Shown: positions 17,901 to 26,440, counted from the first letter of the stretch. The stretch: DNA of 64,000 nt from Gottfriedia luciferensis (GCF_001712755.1 NZ_MDKC01000003.1:124001-188000), one strand, 5' to 3'. Notes: generated from the sequence alone by a model not told the origin. A program made the numbers and translations.

Positions 17901-19080
17901 TCAGGATTCTTCATGGCCGACAGCACAATTTTTCCCAACTAAAAATGGTGACTTTAAATTTGGTGTATTACCAGAAGAGTACGCAAATTACCCTACGAAC
18001 GTAGCAATTTATACTTATGATTATGCATCAGCAGGAAATCCAGTTTTCCCAGATTTTACGATTATGAATAAAGGTGACCGATATTCAACAATTAATATAG
18101 AGTCTAGGGAAGTTACTTTAGGTTCAGAGTTTACAAGTACATTTACGATTCACAATGCAAAGGACTTAACAAGTGCCAATGTGACAATAAATATACCAAA
18201 CTATTATAAAGTTATGAGTGTAAAGCAATCGAAACAATTAGATGAGTTAATGAAGAAAAATAATTGGAGTATACGCATTGGAAAACCACAAATAACAGAG
18301 GATACATGGTCAAGTATTACAACATTTTCAATTGATATTAAGGATAAAAAGACGAATTTACCAGTAAAAATTAATGGGAATATTGATTTATTAGATATTA
18401 ATTTAAAGGTTGTGAGCGACCTTAACTATATGAGGGAAAGCGGCTTTTATTATCAAGAGTCAACATATCAAACAAATGAAGGTAATAAGGTTACGTTACC
18501 GACATATGCTAATCGCTTTAAATTCGTCGCCCAACATTCAGTTTTAGAAGGGTATTTCCACGGTGAAGCAGTTAACTTTTATAACTACGATTTAGATTAT
18601 TCGACGTTAGGTGTAAAAGCATATGTTGTAGATAAAAACGGTAAACAATATAAAGCGGATATTTCAGAAAATGGCTATATGACGATCTTTGATATTCCAG
18701 CAACTGAGGATGATTATACATTCGTAGTTAACATTCCAGGACACTATCAATATAGTAGAAAAATTAAATTAAGTAAATTAATAGATGGAAAGGTCCAAGG
18801 TATAGACTATTTCGCTTATACTGATACTGCAGCAGCAGGAGATATTAATGGTGATAATGTAATCGATATTTATGATGCAAAGCTTATTGCAAATAAAGCT
18901 CAGGAAACTGGCGATAAGTTGAAGGAAGATCTAAATAAAGATAGAGTAGTTGATATCCAGGACTTCAATTATGTTGAAAAGAACTTCATGACAACAAATC
19001 CATTTTTCCCAACATCTATTAAACCAGTTGAAAAAGCAGGTAAATTAACGTTAGAAGAATTAAAAAAGAAATTTAACTAG
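14926..19080 (+). CDS. Large secreted subtilisin-family (S8) protease with PA and dockerin domains
   Basis: 1384 residues, far longer than B. subtilis Vpr (about 800). A signal peptide covers about residues 1-37. A propeptide-like region precedes the S8 catalytic domain, whose triad is D228 (VLDTGID), H284 (HGTHVAG) and S601 (GTSMATPHVAG), with oxyanion N377. A PA domain is inserted near residues 440-545. Beta-rich, probably Fn3-like, segments fill residues about 670-1290. The C-terminus carries a dockerin-type pair of calcium loops, D1306-I-N-G-D-N-V-I-D and one starting at D1335 (DLNKDRVVD). A dockerin implies binding to a cohesin, or a calcium-stabilised module; no cohesin is in the window. 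Probably controlled by the divergent RRNPP regulator. Confidence 0.92.
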   Translation: MKIRNKKMLNVMVTSVLTTSFFTSYLMPQKKSYATSNSVESILKGLTDEQRQSIKRLTPQEGFVIDPSLLSLKDKTANIIVELKTSPIENGQNGKLKELSKSKKEKIKGEQAFFKKRLTELWNKKNEKVEITQQAKEKTNQFHIKQSFENVFNGVAMTIPTDQINLLLQIGVVKRVWKDNKVSVPINELSVNSSAKNKSVPPALPLMGVNRLHNEDINGQGIKVGVLDTGIDYNHPDLKDVYKGGYDFVDNDSDPMESTPADLVASGEPAEIDGRPFVTEHGTHVAGTIASNPRNNVDYAMTGVAPNVDLYAYRVLGHYGSGYDSWIIAGIEKAVEDGMDVINLSLGNSNNYSLDATAVAINNAALQGVVPVVAGGNAGPTPGSLGSPGSSPLAITVGASDVPTDIPTVQTSIGDVSVKNELMAHGLGKDYLSILDKELNVVDVGIGAKEDYVNKDVSGKVALISRGTLSFDEKIRRAHEKGAVAVLIYNNIEEEIPFFLGENFGYVPTFKMSQEEGKSIVDELNKNPEVKLKMTDLQSNMTSGDVLADFSSRGPVSNNFDIKPDVVAPGVSIFSTVPEYINNPGEETDYTTSYASMDGTSMATPHVAGVAALLLQSHPEYTVADVKAALMNTADPLKGRTYNVNEVGAGRVDAYEAVHNTTLVEVQNKTYTLDENGFKKQIDDVSGSLPFGSITQTSEEQNRTTSISIKNLSNNNETYHTRVEFLTIDDVSKDASKNSVKLDLPSKVTVNGNESVNIDAKVTIPKSAEFGIYEGYIYVENESKTQEYQIPFHVRYTTSGFAKVDFFKNAITSDLSNFHPDILPFTPVTIRLNSEMKKIDVVVSDLSGKPIGLYGTFDLDGANVDTDYLIMYGFSGDVKLFTGDPNKPLSLEYESLDEGKYIVSYIGTDADGKTYKVDNDMVIDNTPPKVVFDKKTGINEISDADLTTETNPMDGKDYKAYWVHGNVYDDTIDYLKSRGHDLTQEANSVYAYQDSSWPTAQFFPTKNGDFKFGVLPEEYANYPTNVAIYTYDYASAGNPVFPDFTIMNKGDRYSTINIESREVTLGSEFTSTFTIHNAKDLTSANVTINIPNYYKVMSVKQSKQLDELMKKNNWSIRIGKPQITEDTWSSITTFSIDIKDKKTNLPVKINGNIDLLDINLKVVSDLNYMRESGFYYQESTYQTNEGNKVTLPTYANRFKFVAQHSVLEGYFHGEAVNFYNYDLDYSTLGVKAYVVDKNGKQYKADISENGYMTIFDIPATEDDYTFVVNIPGHYQYSRKIKLSKLIDGKVQGIDYFAYTDTAAAGDINGDNVIDIYDAKLIANKAQETGDKLKEDLNKDRVVDIQDFNYVEKNFMTTNPFFPTSIKPVEKAGKLTLEELKKKFN

Positions 19081-19102
19081 AGTGCAAGAACTTTTCCGAT
19101 AA

Positions 19103-19133
19103 AAAGCCACAAGGAATTTACCTTGTGGCTTTT
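19103..19133 (+). terminator. Protease terminator, left copy
   Basis: Hairpin with arms AAAGCCACAAGG/CCTTGTGGCTTT and a T run. It is repeated exactly, 31 of 31 bases, at 19651-19681 on the other side of a repeat element. Confidence 0.9.
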
Positions 19134-19137
19134 AGAA

Positions 19138-19645
19138 TGTTGAAATATAAAATGGTCAATAGAGAAAACGTACATTAAATGAACATATATTAATGAAGAA
19201 GTTATCATTTTTTGGATGATCTTTTAATGTATTTAAATGTTAATATGTTTGATCAATTTTATGATTCCAATAACACTAAAAAAGATTTTTTCAGAAGTAA
19301 AAAATTAAGAGCTAATTTTTAGAAAAATAAGTTCAATTGATTTGTTTAGTTTAATTAATATTCGATATAAATCGACCTACAAACTGATTTGTAAACAACT
19401 GTTAGATAACTCTAAGTAAAGGCTTCTTGATTAGAATTTATTGCAGACTTTTTTTTATGAATAAGTTGATTGGAACGGAGGGATGCTCGACTCCTATGGG
19501 ATTAGCGGGAAGGCTGAGACCCCGCAGGCTTGCCGAGGAGGCTCAGGTCTCGCCCCATGGAAAGCGAGCATCCTGTAGTGGAAATCAACATCACTCTACC
19601 CCTTTACGAAAATTTGGTAATTTAATTGAAGGTTGTTTTTCAACA
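19138..19645 (+). mobile_element. 508-bp non-coding repeat element, copy 1 (MITE-like)
   Basis: Bounded by 8-bp terminal inverted repeats TGTTGAAA (19138-19145) and TTTCAACA (19638-19645). It aligns end to end with the reverse complement of 55905-56406, with scattered substitutions and small indels. The first half is AT-rich. The second half has a GC-rich structured core (GACCCCGCAGGCTTGCCGAG) that I recall from intergenic regions of many Bacillaceae. No transposase is encoded; the apparent reading frame across the core is present on opposite strands in the two copies and looks non-coding. It lies 4 nt after the protease terminator and is followed 5 nt later by an identical second copy of that terminator. 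Confidence 0.75.
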
Positions 19646-19650
19646 GCGTG

Positions 19651-19681
19651 AAAGCCACAAGGAATTTACCTTGTGGCTTTT
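19651..19681 (+). terminator. Protease terminator, right copy
   Basis: Identical duplicate of 19103-19133, located directly beyond the right inverted repeat of the element. Confidence 0.9.
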
Positions 19682-19714
19682 CTCTGTTTTAATTAGATTA
19701 TTTAAATTTAGTTA

Positions 19715-19747
19715 TAAAAAAATGCACCCCTAACATTCGGGGTGCAC
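19715..19747 (-). terminator. oatA terminator
   Basis: On the minus strand TGCACCCC/GGGGTGCA forms a hairpin followed by a T run. Confidence 0.85.
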
Positions 19748-19795
19748 TTCAAGTTTGACTTGTGTTCTTTTACCATGTTTCTAATTCAACCGGCG

Positions 19796-21841
19796 TTACT
19801 TCCAAGATTCAATAGCATTTATTAGTAATGACGCAAATACTTTTGCACCATCTGGTTTTAAATGAACGCCATCCGGAGAAAAATATGAATTATGATTGGC
19901 GCTAGCACTATACCAGTCTACAACTCTAGTATTTGGGTATTTACTTGAACCTTCCCTTAAAGTTTTATTAACAAACGATTCCCAAGGTCTAGGTACTCGC
20001 GTGTTAACAAATAAAATTTTTCGATCTTTTCCAATTAACTCTATAAGAGAAGACATTTGTTTTACGGTAAACGGACCGTTTGTACCTAGCTCTATGACAA
20101 CAGTACTCCCAAGCGAATTTGTGCTTTTTGCTTGTTGAATAATTGCAGATGCTTCAGTAAATTGTCTTCCAATTTTAGCATTAACCGAAAGAGATGGATA
20201 TGTTTTTTTAAGTTCAGGAATTGAATTAATAACGATAGAATCTCCTATAATAAATACACTATTGTTTGAAACAACCGGCTTATTCGTTTCAGCAGGTTTA
20301 TTATTATTAGTATTTGGAGTTTGATTGTTATTTACACCTAGTTTAGAATCTTCAGTTGTTTGACCATTATTATTTTGCTTATTTGTATTGTCAGTAACTG
20401 GCTTTTCATCTTTATTTTCTGTTTTTACATCTTTATTTTCTTCTGTTTTTACTTCATTATTTACTGTTTTTTCATCATCATTTTGCTGAATTGGCTTAGT
20501 TACCTGTTTATCGTGATCAACTATAGTTGTTGAAGGAGGTTTTTTAGTATCGTTTTTAACAGTTTCAGATGATTGCTTTGATACGGATTGAACTGATTCA
20601 ATTTCTGAGCTTGCTTTTACATCTTTGGCATCAGGAAGAACAGATAGTCCAAAGCTTGCGATACCAGATAGTAAAATAAACGTGCTTATGATAACAATAT
20701 GTTTATAAAAGAATTCTTTTAAATTAATATTTCCTGCTAGGAAGTTCTTCCAAAGTATACCTAGTTTACCTTTTCTAATTGGATCTTCAATATAGTGATA
20801 GGAAAGTGCTGCAAGAACAAATATTAATGTAATTTGACAAATTGCTCTAAAAAGTGAAATATCGCCAGTGTTAACCTTAGGGGATAATAAAATAATTACA
20901 GGGTACTGCCATAAATAGATTCCATATGAACGTAATCCGATCCATTTTAACGGTCTCATTGCTAGAAATCTACCAATCTTACTTGTAGGGTGAGCGAGTG
21001 CTGCGATTAGCATTGCAGCAGAAATAGACAATAGGAACATTCCTCCGCGATAAAGGAAACTATCATATTGATTTGTTTTACCGACCATAAGTAGAAAAAT
21101 AAGTAAACCCGTAATCCCAACTAGATCAATTAAAATCTTTCCAGAGGTTGTAACATTATTTGTAAGTTTTCGGCTAGGCCATACTAATGCTAATGATGCT
21201 CCTATTAATAAAGAAAAAGCTCTCGTATCAGTACCGTAATAGACCCTACTAGGATCACTACCCGGATGGAATAATATAGCCATCAGTAATGCAGAAATGA
21301 TTGCACCAACTATTGTATATAAAAATAGGCGATCTTTATTTTTAATATATTTTAAGCCTAATAAAGTAAGAATTGGCCAAATAATATAAAATTGCTCTTC
21401 AACTGCTAACGACCAAAAATGATTTAATATTGATGGATTTGCATAAGACTCAAAGTACGAAAGATGATGGAAAATATACCACCAATTACTGTAATAAAAT
21501 ATTGCAGCTACAGAATCTTGTTTTAAATTTCCGATCATTGATGATTTGAATAATGAAACAAATGCAATGACGATTAGTAGTAAGGTGAACATTCCTGGTA
21601 AAAGCCTTTTTGCGCGGCGGTACCAAAAACTTTTTAAGTCGATCCTTTGATTTGTACTCCACTCGGCAATTAATAAATCAGTAATCAAATAACCTGAGAG
21701 TACAAAGAATACTGTTACACCTAGGAACCCACCAGAAGCCCAAGGAAAATTTAAGTGATATGCAATGACCGATAAAACTGCTAATGCTCTAAGCCCGTCT
21801 AATCCAGCCATATAACGAAACGGTTTATTAGTATTAGACAT
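19796..21841 (-). CDS. oatA: Peptidoglycan O-acetyltransferase (acyltransferase-3 plus SGNH)
   Basis: 681 residues. The N-terminal acyltransferase-3 domain (about 1-355) has roughly ten membrane helices and the hallmark AYHLNFPWASGGFLGVTVFF and WSLAVEEQFYIIWP segments. A long Lys/Asn/Thr-rich linker follows at about 405-525. An extracellular SGNH esterase domain ends the protein (IIGDSIV, ELGTNG, DGVHLKPDG). It O-acetylates MurNAc, which blocks lysozyme. The ATG at 21841 is supported by AGAGG upstream; the earlier ATG has no ribosome site. It lies downstream of rsiV, as in the B. subtilis sigV-rsiV-oatA operon, but a terminator at 22026-22066 intervenes, so read-through or its own promoter is needed. 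A yrhK-like fourth gene was not seen. Confidence 0.9.
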   Translation of the reverse strand: MSNTNKPFRYMAGLDGLRALAVLSVIAYHLNFPWASGGFLGVTVFFVLSGYLITDLLIAEWSTNQRIDLKSFWYRRAKRLLPGMFTLLLIVIAFVSLFKSSMIGNLKQDSVAAIFYYSNWWYIFHHLSYFESYANPSILNHFWSLAVEEQFYIIWPILTLLGLKYIKNKDRLFLYTIVGAIISALLMAILFHPGSDPSRVYYGTDTRAFSLLIGASLALVWPSRKLTNNVTTSGKILIDLVGITGLLIFLLMVGKTNQYDSFLYRGGMFLLSISAAMLIAALAHPTSKIGRFLAMRPLKWIGLRSYGIYLWQYPVIILLSPKVNTGDISLFRAICQITLIFVLAALSYHYIEDPIRKGKLGILWKNFLAGNINLKEFFYKHIVIISTFILLSGIASFGLSVLPDAKDVKASSEIESVQSVSKQSSETVKNDTKKPPSTTIVDHDKQVTKPIQQNDDEKTVNNEVKTEENKDVKTENKDEKPVTDNTNKQNNNGQTTEDSKLGVNNNQTPNTNNNKPAETNKPVVSNNSVFIIGDSIVINSIPELKKTYPSLSVNAKIGRQFTEASAIIQQAKSTNSLGSTVVIELGTNGPFTVKQMSSLIELIGKDRKILFVNTRVPRPWESFVNKTLREGSSKYPNTRVVDWYSASANHNSYFSPDGVHLKPDGAKVFASLLINAIESWK

Positions 21842-22025
21842 AAGCAGAACCTCTTCGTTTAAACACCTCATAAACGATTTCTTTTTCGAACAAATGTTGA
21901 GCTTTTATAAAATTTAATTTCTTAACCGTCTGAACCGCGAAGTTCATTACTAATTTCCCCTTCCCCTAATTTAACTATTTATGTCAGCCTTCTTTATATA
22001 TTTGGCTTTTTGTTAAAGTATTTTT

Positions 22026-22066
22026 AAAAGAGAGCCAAATCTAATCAATTAAGAGTGGCTCTTTTA
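22026..22066 (-). terminator. Terminator after rsiV
   Basis: GAGCCA/TGGCTC arms followed by a minus-strand T run. It separates sigV-rsiV from oatA and may attenuate rather than isolate oatA. Confidence 0.75.
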
Positions 22067-22082
22067 TTCGTTTGTTTAAAAG

Positions 22083-22955
22083 TTATCTAATATAATGATG
22101 CCCAACTAAAACTTTTGAAAGAACGTCAGTTGGAATTGTAAATTCAACAACACCCATATAACCAGGGGCAACTTCATATTTATCAAATGAAATAACAAGC
22201 TTATGATCTTTATTTATATAAAAATTTTGATTGTCTTTAATGCTTACGAAAGGATCGATTGAATAGTCAAGATTTGCCTCCGGTATCCAGTATACCTTAC
22301 TTCCATCTTTTTTCATCTGCTCTTTCATTTGTTCTTTAATGTTTTCACTAATTATTTTTACATATGATTTATCTTTAAAAAGAATAGGTAATGACAATAA
22401 AATTTCCTTTTTCTTGTCAATTGTGTCAAATTTCATAGTTGTTGAGGAAGAAGCAGCAGTATTAACAACATATCTTTCAATCGACAATATGTCCTCATTA
22501 TCTGTTTTAACTTCATAACCACTATCAATTCCTAAGTGTGCACCAGAATCTTTTTTTACAGATTCTGTTTCTTTCATAAATTGATCATATAGCTTCTTAT
22601 TTTCTTCTAAGTATTTTTTGTTTAAGCTTTGCTCTAAATCTTTATTTTTTAAATTTTTAACGGCTGGGACTTTTAAATCTGCCTTATAGGTTGGCTCATC
22701 TACAGTATATTCAGTAAAAGTTAGTACATTAACAACATTTCCAAGTATTGGAACATTTGATAATGTCTTTGCAAAAGTCGAACTAGTATTAATTGATAAA
22801 ACAAATAGCGCAGCAGTAAAAAAACCTGTAATTGACTTTAGAGGGAATCTTTTTTGTATGGAACGTTTAATTGCTTTTTTAACAATAATGTCCAAATTAT
22901 CAGGGATAGGGACATTTTTATAGTCCGATCTTAATTTTTCTAATTTTTTATCCAA
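22083..22955 (-). CDS. rsiV: Anti-sigma-V factor (RsiV-like)
   Basis: 290 residues, close to RsiV (285). A short cytoplasmic N-terminus (about 1-38) should hold SigV. One transmembrane helix (about 42-62) and an extracellular DUF3298-type domain follow. In B. subtilis that domain binds lysozyme, which triggers signal-peptidase cleavage of RsiV and release of SigV. The helix is followed by AKTLSNVPILGN, comparable to the cleavage region of RsiV. It lies 24 nt downstream of sigV on the same strand, so the pair is cotranscribed. The assignment rests on domain order and the sigV/oatA neighbours. Confidence 0.85.
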   Translation of the reverse strand: MDKKLEKLRSDYKNVPIPDNLDIIVKKAIKRSIQKRFPLKSITGFFTAALFVLSINTSSTFAKTLSNVPILGNVVNVLTFTEYTVDEPTYKADLKVPAVKNLKNKDLEQSLNKKYLEENKKLYDQFMKETESVKKDSGAHLGIDSGYEVKTDNEDILSIERYVVNTAASSSTTMKFDTIDKKKEILLSLPILFKDKSYVKIISENIKEQMKEQMKKDGSKVYWIPEANLDYSIDPFVSIKDNQNFYINKDHKLVISFDKYEVAPGYMGVVEFTIPTDVLSKVLVGHHYIR

Positions 22956-22979
22956 CTAATTGGCCTCCCAAAAATAAAT

Positions 22980-23465
22980 TCATTTCATTTTAATCCGGAG
23001 TATTTCTAAAGCTTTATATAAACGAGTTTTGATTGTATTTGGACTCTCCTGTAAAATTTCAGCAACTTCTTCAATCTTTAAGTCTTCGAAATATCTGAGG
23101 ACAATTACAGCCCGATATTTAGTAGGTAAAGATTCTAATGATCTTTCTAAATCAATATCTGTATAATTATCATCCTGTCCTGAAGAATATAACTCAATCG
23201 TTTCTTCATCCATTACAGTTACTTTTTTTTGTTTTCTTAAAAAATCTAATGATGTATTTACTACAATTCTATAAAACCAACTTTTTAAAGATTGTTCATT
23301 TTTTAATTTATCTTTTGAGGAAATGGCTTTATGAATAGAATCTTGTAATATATCCACCGCATCTTCTGAGTTTTTAACGTAGCTATAAGCTAACCGATAA
23401 AAATCATCTTTATTATTAATAATAAAATCTACAAGTTCCTTTTCTAAGTTAGACTTCCCCTTCAT
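22980..23465 (-). CDS. sigV: ECF RNA polymerase sigma factor SigV
   Basis: 161 residues. Sigma region 2 is near residues 15-75 (DAVDILQDSIHKA, LKSWFYRIVVNTSLDFLRK). Sigma region 4 is near 105-160 (LPTKYRAVIVLRYFEDLKIEEVAEIL, NTIKTRLYKALEIL). Length and gene order, with rsiV next and oatA third, identify SigV, which directs lysozyme-resistance genes. The ATG follows a GGAGCTC ribosome site. An ECF-like promoter 53-80 nt upstream suggests autoregulation. Confidence 0.88.
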   Translation of the reverse strand: MKGKSNLEKELVDFIINNKDDFYRLAYSYVKNSEDAVDILQDSIHKAISSKDKLKNEQSLKSWFYRIVVNTSLDFLRKQKKVTVMDEETIELYSSGQDDNYTDIDLERSLESLPTKYRAVIVLRYFEDLKIEEVAEILQESPNTIKTRLYKALEILRIKMK

Positions 23466-23517
23466 TTAAAGAGCTCCTTTTTTGAGATACGTATCTAAGA
23501 AGGTACACATTATAAAA

Positions 23518-23545
23518 GACGTATACCTATTCGAAAAAGTTTTAT
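23518..23545 (-). promoter_or_regulatory. ECF (SigV-like) promoter of sigV
   Basis: The minus strand reads ATAAAAC, 17 nt, CGTC, close to the ECF pattern TGAAAC-N16-CGTC. It lies just upstream of sigV and fits an autoregulatory loop. An 11-bp piece of it (ATACCTATTCG on the plus strand) recurs at 23638-23648. Confidence 0.55.
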
Positions 23546-23917
23546 AAAAAGTAAAAAATATTTAAGGAAATTTTTACTATAAAATTAGCCTAACCGTTTA
23601 ATGGAAATTTGGCCTAAGTTAGTAGTATACAGATGGCATACCTATTCGTAAACAAACTATAGACAATTAATCAAAAAAAAGAGCCAAGGAGTACTTCTGT
23701 TCTAAGCAACTGGCGTTATAAAGCATAAAAAGAACCAAAACAAAAAAAGCAAAAAATCTTAAAATTTTGCTCTTTAATAGTCGGTTTATTTGAAATTGCT
23801 GATAGTACAAATGAATCAAGTGGGTAAAATAGCTATTTATTTACATATTGAGATTATAGATAATAGAAATAAGAGTCTGCAAACTGTACTAATCTTACTA
23901 ACTTAGTTGGAGGATAT
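23546..23917. other. 372-bp intergenic region before the acetyltransferase
   Basis: AT-rich, no gene found. It contains the second ATACCTATTCG copy (23638-23648) and a weak AT-rich hairpin near 23748-23772. TTGGAGG at its end is the ribosome site of the next gene. Confidence 0.4.
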
Positions 23918-24484
23918 ATGATTAAAGAACACTATAGTTTTAACCCATTTCCAAAAATAAACACGAACCGATTAGTTTTAAGACAAATGAATAATGAAGA
24001 TCAATATGAAATATTTGCATTACGTTCAAATAAAAAAGTGTCCCAATATATTAACAGACCGATCGCAAAAGAAGTAGATGAAGCACTTCAATATATAAAA
24101 ATGATTAATGAAGGAATTGAACGTAATGATTGGGTTCTTTGGGGAATTACTTTTAAAGAAAGTGATCAATTAATCGGTACAATTTGCTTGTGGAATTTTT
24201 CGGTTGAGCAATCGAAAGGGGAAGTTGGATATGAACTTTCACCAGAGCTTCAAGGAAAAGGAATCATGCAAGAGGCATTAAAAGCAGTGTTAGCATATGG
24301 ATTTAATACACTTCATTTACAAGTCATTGAAGGAATTGTTCAGTCAGAAAATCAAAAATCAATCCAAATTTTAGAGAGAAATAAATTTATTAATAAAGGC
24401 TTGGTAAATAGGGGAACAACTAATGAAGAAGATATACATTCATATACTTTTGAATTAACGAATGAAAAGTATTACTCTAAATAA
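23918..24484 (+). CDS. GNAT-family N-acetyltransferase (RimJ/RimL type)
   Basis: 188 residues with the acetyltransferase-3 layout: TNRLVLRQMNNEDQYEIFALR at the start, then GEVGYELSPELQGKGIMQEAL, which holds the acetyl-CoA pyrophosphate loop (QGKGIM), and QSENQKSIQILERNKF. Members acetylate protein N-termini or small amines. The substrate cannot be told. A single gene with GGAGG at the start and a strong terminator after it. Confidence 0.88.
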   Translation: MIKEHYSFNPFPKINTNRLVLRQMNNEDQYEIFALRSNKKVSQYINRPIAKEVDEALQYIKMINEGIERNDWVLWGITFKESDQLIGTICLWNFSVEQSKGEVGYELSPELQGKGIMQEALKAVLAYGFNTLHLQVIEGIVQSENQKSIQILERNKFINKGLVNRGTTNEEDIHSYTFELTNEKYYSK

Positions 24485-24537
24485 TAGCTTGAAAAATAGA
24501 GAAGCAAATGGTTTAAAGTTTAAACAAACGTTTGAAT

Positions 24538-24568
24538 AAAAAAGTAGTCGCTATTAGCGACTACTTTT
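24538..24568. terminator. Bidirectional terminator
   Basis: AAAGTAGTCGCTA/TAGCGACTACTTT hairpin with A and T flanks between converging genes. Confidence 0.88.
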
Positions 24569-25864
24569 CTAATTTAAACTAACAATTTTTAAATTTTTTG
24601 ATTGAAGATATTCAATAATTTGTGGTAAAGCATCTAAAGAAGGTTTCGTTTCGTGAAGTAGAATGATACTTCCAGATTCAGTGTGGCTTTTAACGTAATT
24701 TATAATTGTATTTGTATTGCGGTTCTTCCAATCTTCAGTATCTTTATCCCATAAAACCATTTTAAATTGATGTTTTTGCATTAATTCAATAGTTGCTTGG
24801 TTTTTTGCACCGTATGGTGGTCTGAAAAGGGTTGTTTCTTGTTTTGTAATATTTTTTATTAAGTTATTTGTTCTAACCAGATCATCTTCTTGATTTTTAT
24901 AAGATAGTTTTATGAAGTCATCGTGGTGCATGGAGTGGCTTCCAACTGAGTACCCGTTAGAATATGCATATTGTACATTTTCAGGATATCTTACAACGTT
25001 ATCTCCGATGTAGAAAAAAGTAGCGCCAACTTTATATTTTTTTAAAACATTTACTATTTCCTTCGAATACTTTGAGGGGCCGTCATCAAAAGTAATGGCT
25101 ACACTACCTTGTGGGATACTATAGCTAACTACATTGTTTAATTTTACAGTCGGATAAATAGATTGAACGGGTTTATTAGGTTCTTGCTTAATTGCATATC
25201 TAACATCTGGTTCATTTGTGTGCACATTCGGTTGAGATACATTTTTAATAGCAGTTTTATTTGGATCTTGTTTATCCTGATTTGGTTTTATTTGTTTCGC
25301 TGGAGTTTTTATCGTTTGTGCCTTTGAAACACTTTCAGCTTTTGCTGGTTTTTTTCCGCAAAATAAAGATTCTGATTTACAAGTTTGACTCTTATAAGCT
25401 ATTAAACTAATCGATAGAATACTAATAGCAGCAACAGTAAGCCAACCATAAAGTTTATAACGTTTTGAATTACTCTTTTCTTTTTTTGAACTGGATCGAC
25501 TAATTGATAAATATGGTAGATCTATTAAAATCCTAAGATCTTTCATATTTTTTATGGAGTGAAGTTGAAGATGAAACTCTTCTGAACAAGGAAAGTAGAT
25601 TTTTTCACTCTCATTATTGTTTGATTTAGTTACAAAACTAGTAAACTGATTTTTATCTTCATCCAAATTACTACATAAAGAAAGGCTAAACTTATAGTTA
25701 TCATCAAAAATAATTTTTGATTTCATAAGATTGGCCGTTTCGTTGTCAATTTCCCAATGAAGTTCTATTTCTTGATTAAATAATAGTTTGATATGCAAAA
25801 AGGATTTATCGAATTTTTGTTCGATTGATAAAAGCTCAATTAGTTTTTCATTGTAAATTGACAT
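24569..25864 (-). CDS. Membrane-anchored polysaccharide deacetylase (NodB homology)
   Basis: 431 residues. The N-terminal 135 residues match no family I recognise and precede a single transmembrane helix (about 137-157). A Lys/Pro/Asn-rich linker follows, then a NodB domain from about residue 245: motif 1 TFDDGP, motif 2 HSMHHD, motif 3 RPPYG, motif 4 near DTEDW, motif 5 LLHE (usually LLHD). It probably deacetylates peptidoglycan or another extracellular polysaccharide. The ATG at 25864 follows GGAGG with 5 nt spacing, better than the upstream ATG. The N-terminal region would be cytoplasmic, which is unusual for this group and might sense or anchor something. Confidence 0.85.
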   Translation of the reverse strand: MSIYNEKLIELLSIEQKFDKSFLHIKLLFNQEIELHWEIDNETANLMKSKIIFDDNYKFSLSLCSNLDEDKNQFTSFVTKSNNNESEKIYFPCSEEFHLQLHSIKNMKDLRILIDLPYLSISRSSSKKEKSNSKRYKLYGWLTVAAISILSISLIAYKSQTCKSESLFCGKKPAKAESVSKAQTIKTPAKQIKPNQDKQDPNKTAIKNVSQPNVHTNEPDVRYAIKQEPNKPVQSIYPTVKLNNVVSYSIPQGSVAITFDDGPSKYSKEIVNVLKKYKVGATFFYIGDNVVRYPENVQYAYSNGYSVGSHSMHHDDFIKLSYKNQEDDLVRTNNLIKNITKQETTLFRPPYGAKNQATIELMQKHQFKMVLWDKDTEDWKNRNTNTIINYVKSHTESGSIILLHETKPSLDALPQIIEYLQSKNLKIVSLN

Positions 25865-26440
25865 AACTTCCTCCGATCTTATAAAGAAATTACTCATTTG
25901 CGTTTATTCTTAAACGTTAAAGACTGACGTAAAAATATACCTTTTGTCATACCTATTTCAACGGTTTTTCTTAAAATATATTAATCTAAAAGGAAAATAA
26001 TTAGTAAAGATTATCCCTATTGAGGACAGTTTTTTTAATTCGATTAAAATGTGTCGAATATTAAATTTACCTTACATTTTAATTGTAAAGTACTGTAATA
26101 AATTGTCAATTGAAGATTTGAAATTAGTCCCTATGGAATAAGAGAATAAGGTTGAAAAGGATAGAAAGAATCAATTTAAAATTTTTAATTGATTGAAATG
26201 GCACCTTATTAGGAAAAAAGTACCTTTTAGGTGCTTTTTTTTGTAAATTAACTGTTCCAACATTTTAAATGGACGTTTTAGACATACTTTATTTTATGAA
26301 TTATATAAGTATAAACAACTTAAGTTATTGATTAGTAAAATTGACATTTTGCAAACAATAACATATTATGTTTGTAAATAAATAAACATTTATAATTAAT
26401 GTTTGGTAAGTAATAAACAAAAAAGGGTTGTGTTTATTAA
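25865..26440. other. 576-bp intergenic region with an unassigned terminator-like hairpin
   Basis: No protein gene is seen. A hairpin at 26201-26242 (GCACCT/AGGTGC then eight T) is a good plus-strand terminator, yet no gene lies before it on that strand. It may end a small RNA starting somewhere in 25950-26150, or attenuate the next operon. The GTG at 26441 has only a weak ribosome site. Confidence 0.4.

Noticed and set aside
19427..19651. 74-residue reading frame (MIRIYCRLFFMNKLIGTEGCS...) over the repeat element
   Set aside because: A similar frame exists in the other element copy on the opposite strand (55829-56098) but the C-terminal parts shift frame through indels. The sequence is a structured GC-rich repeat without a ribosome site, so it is non-coding.
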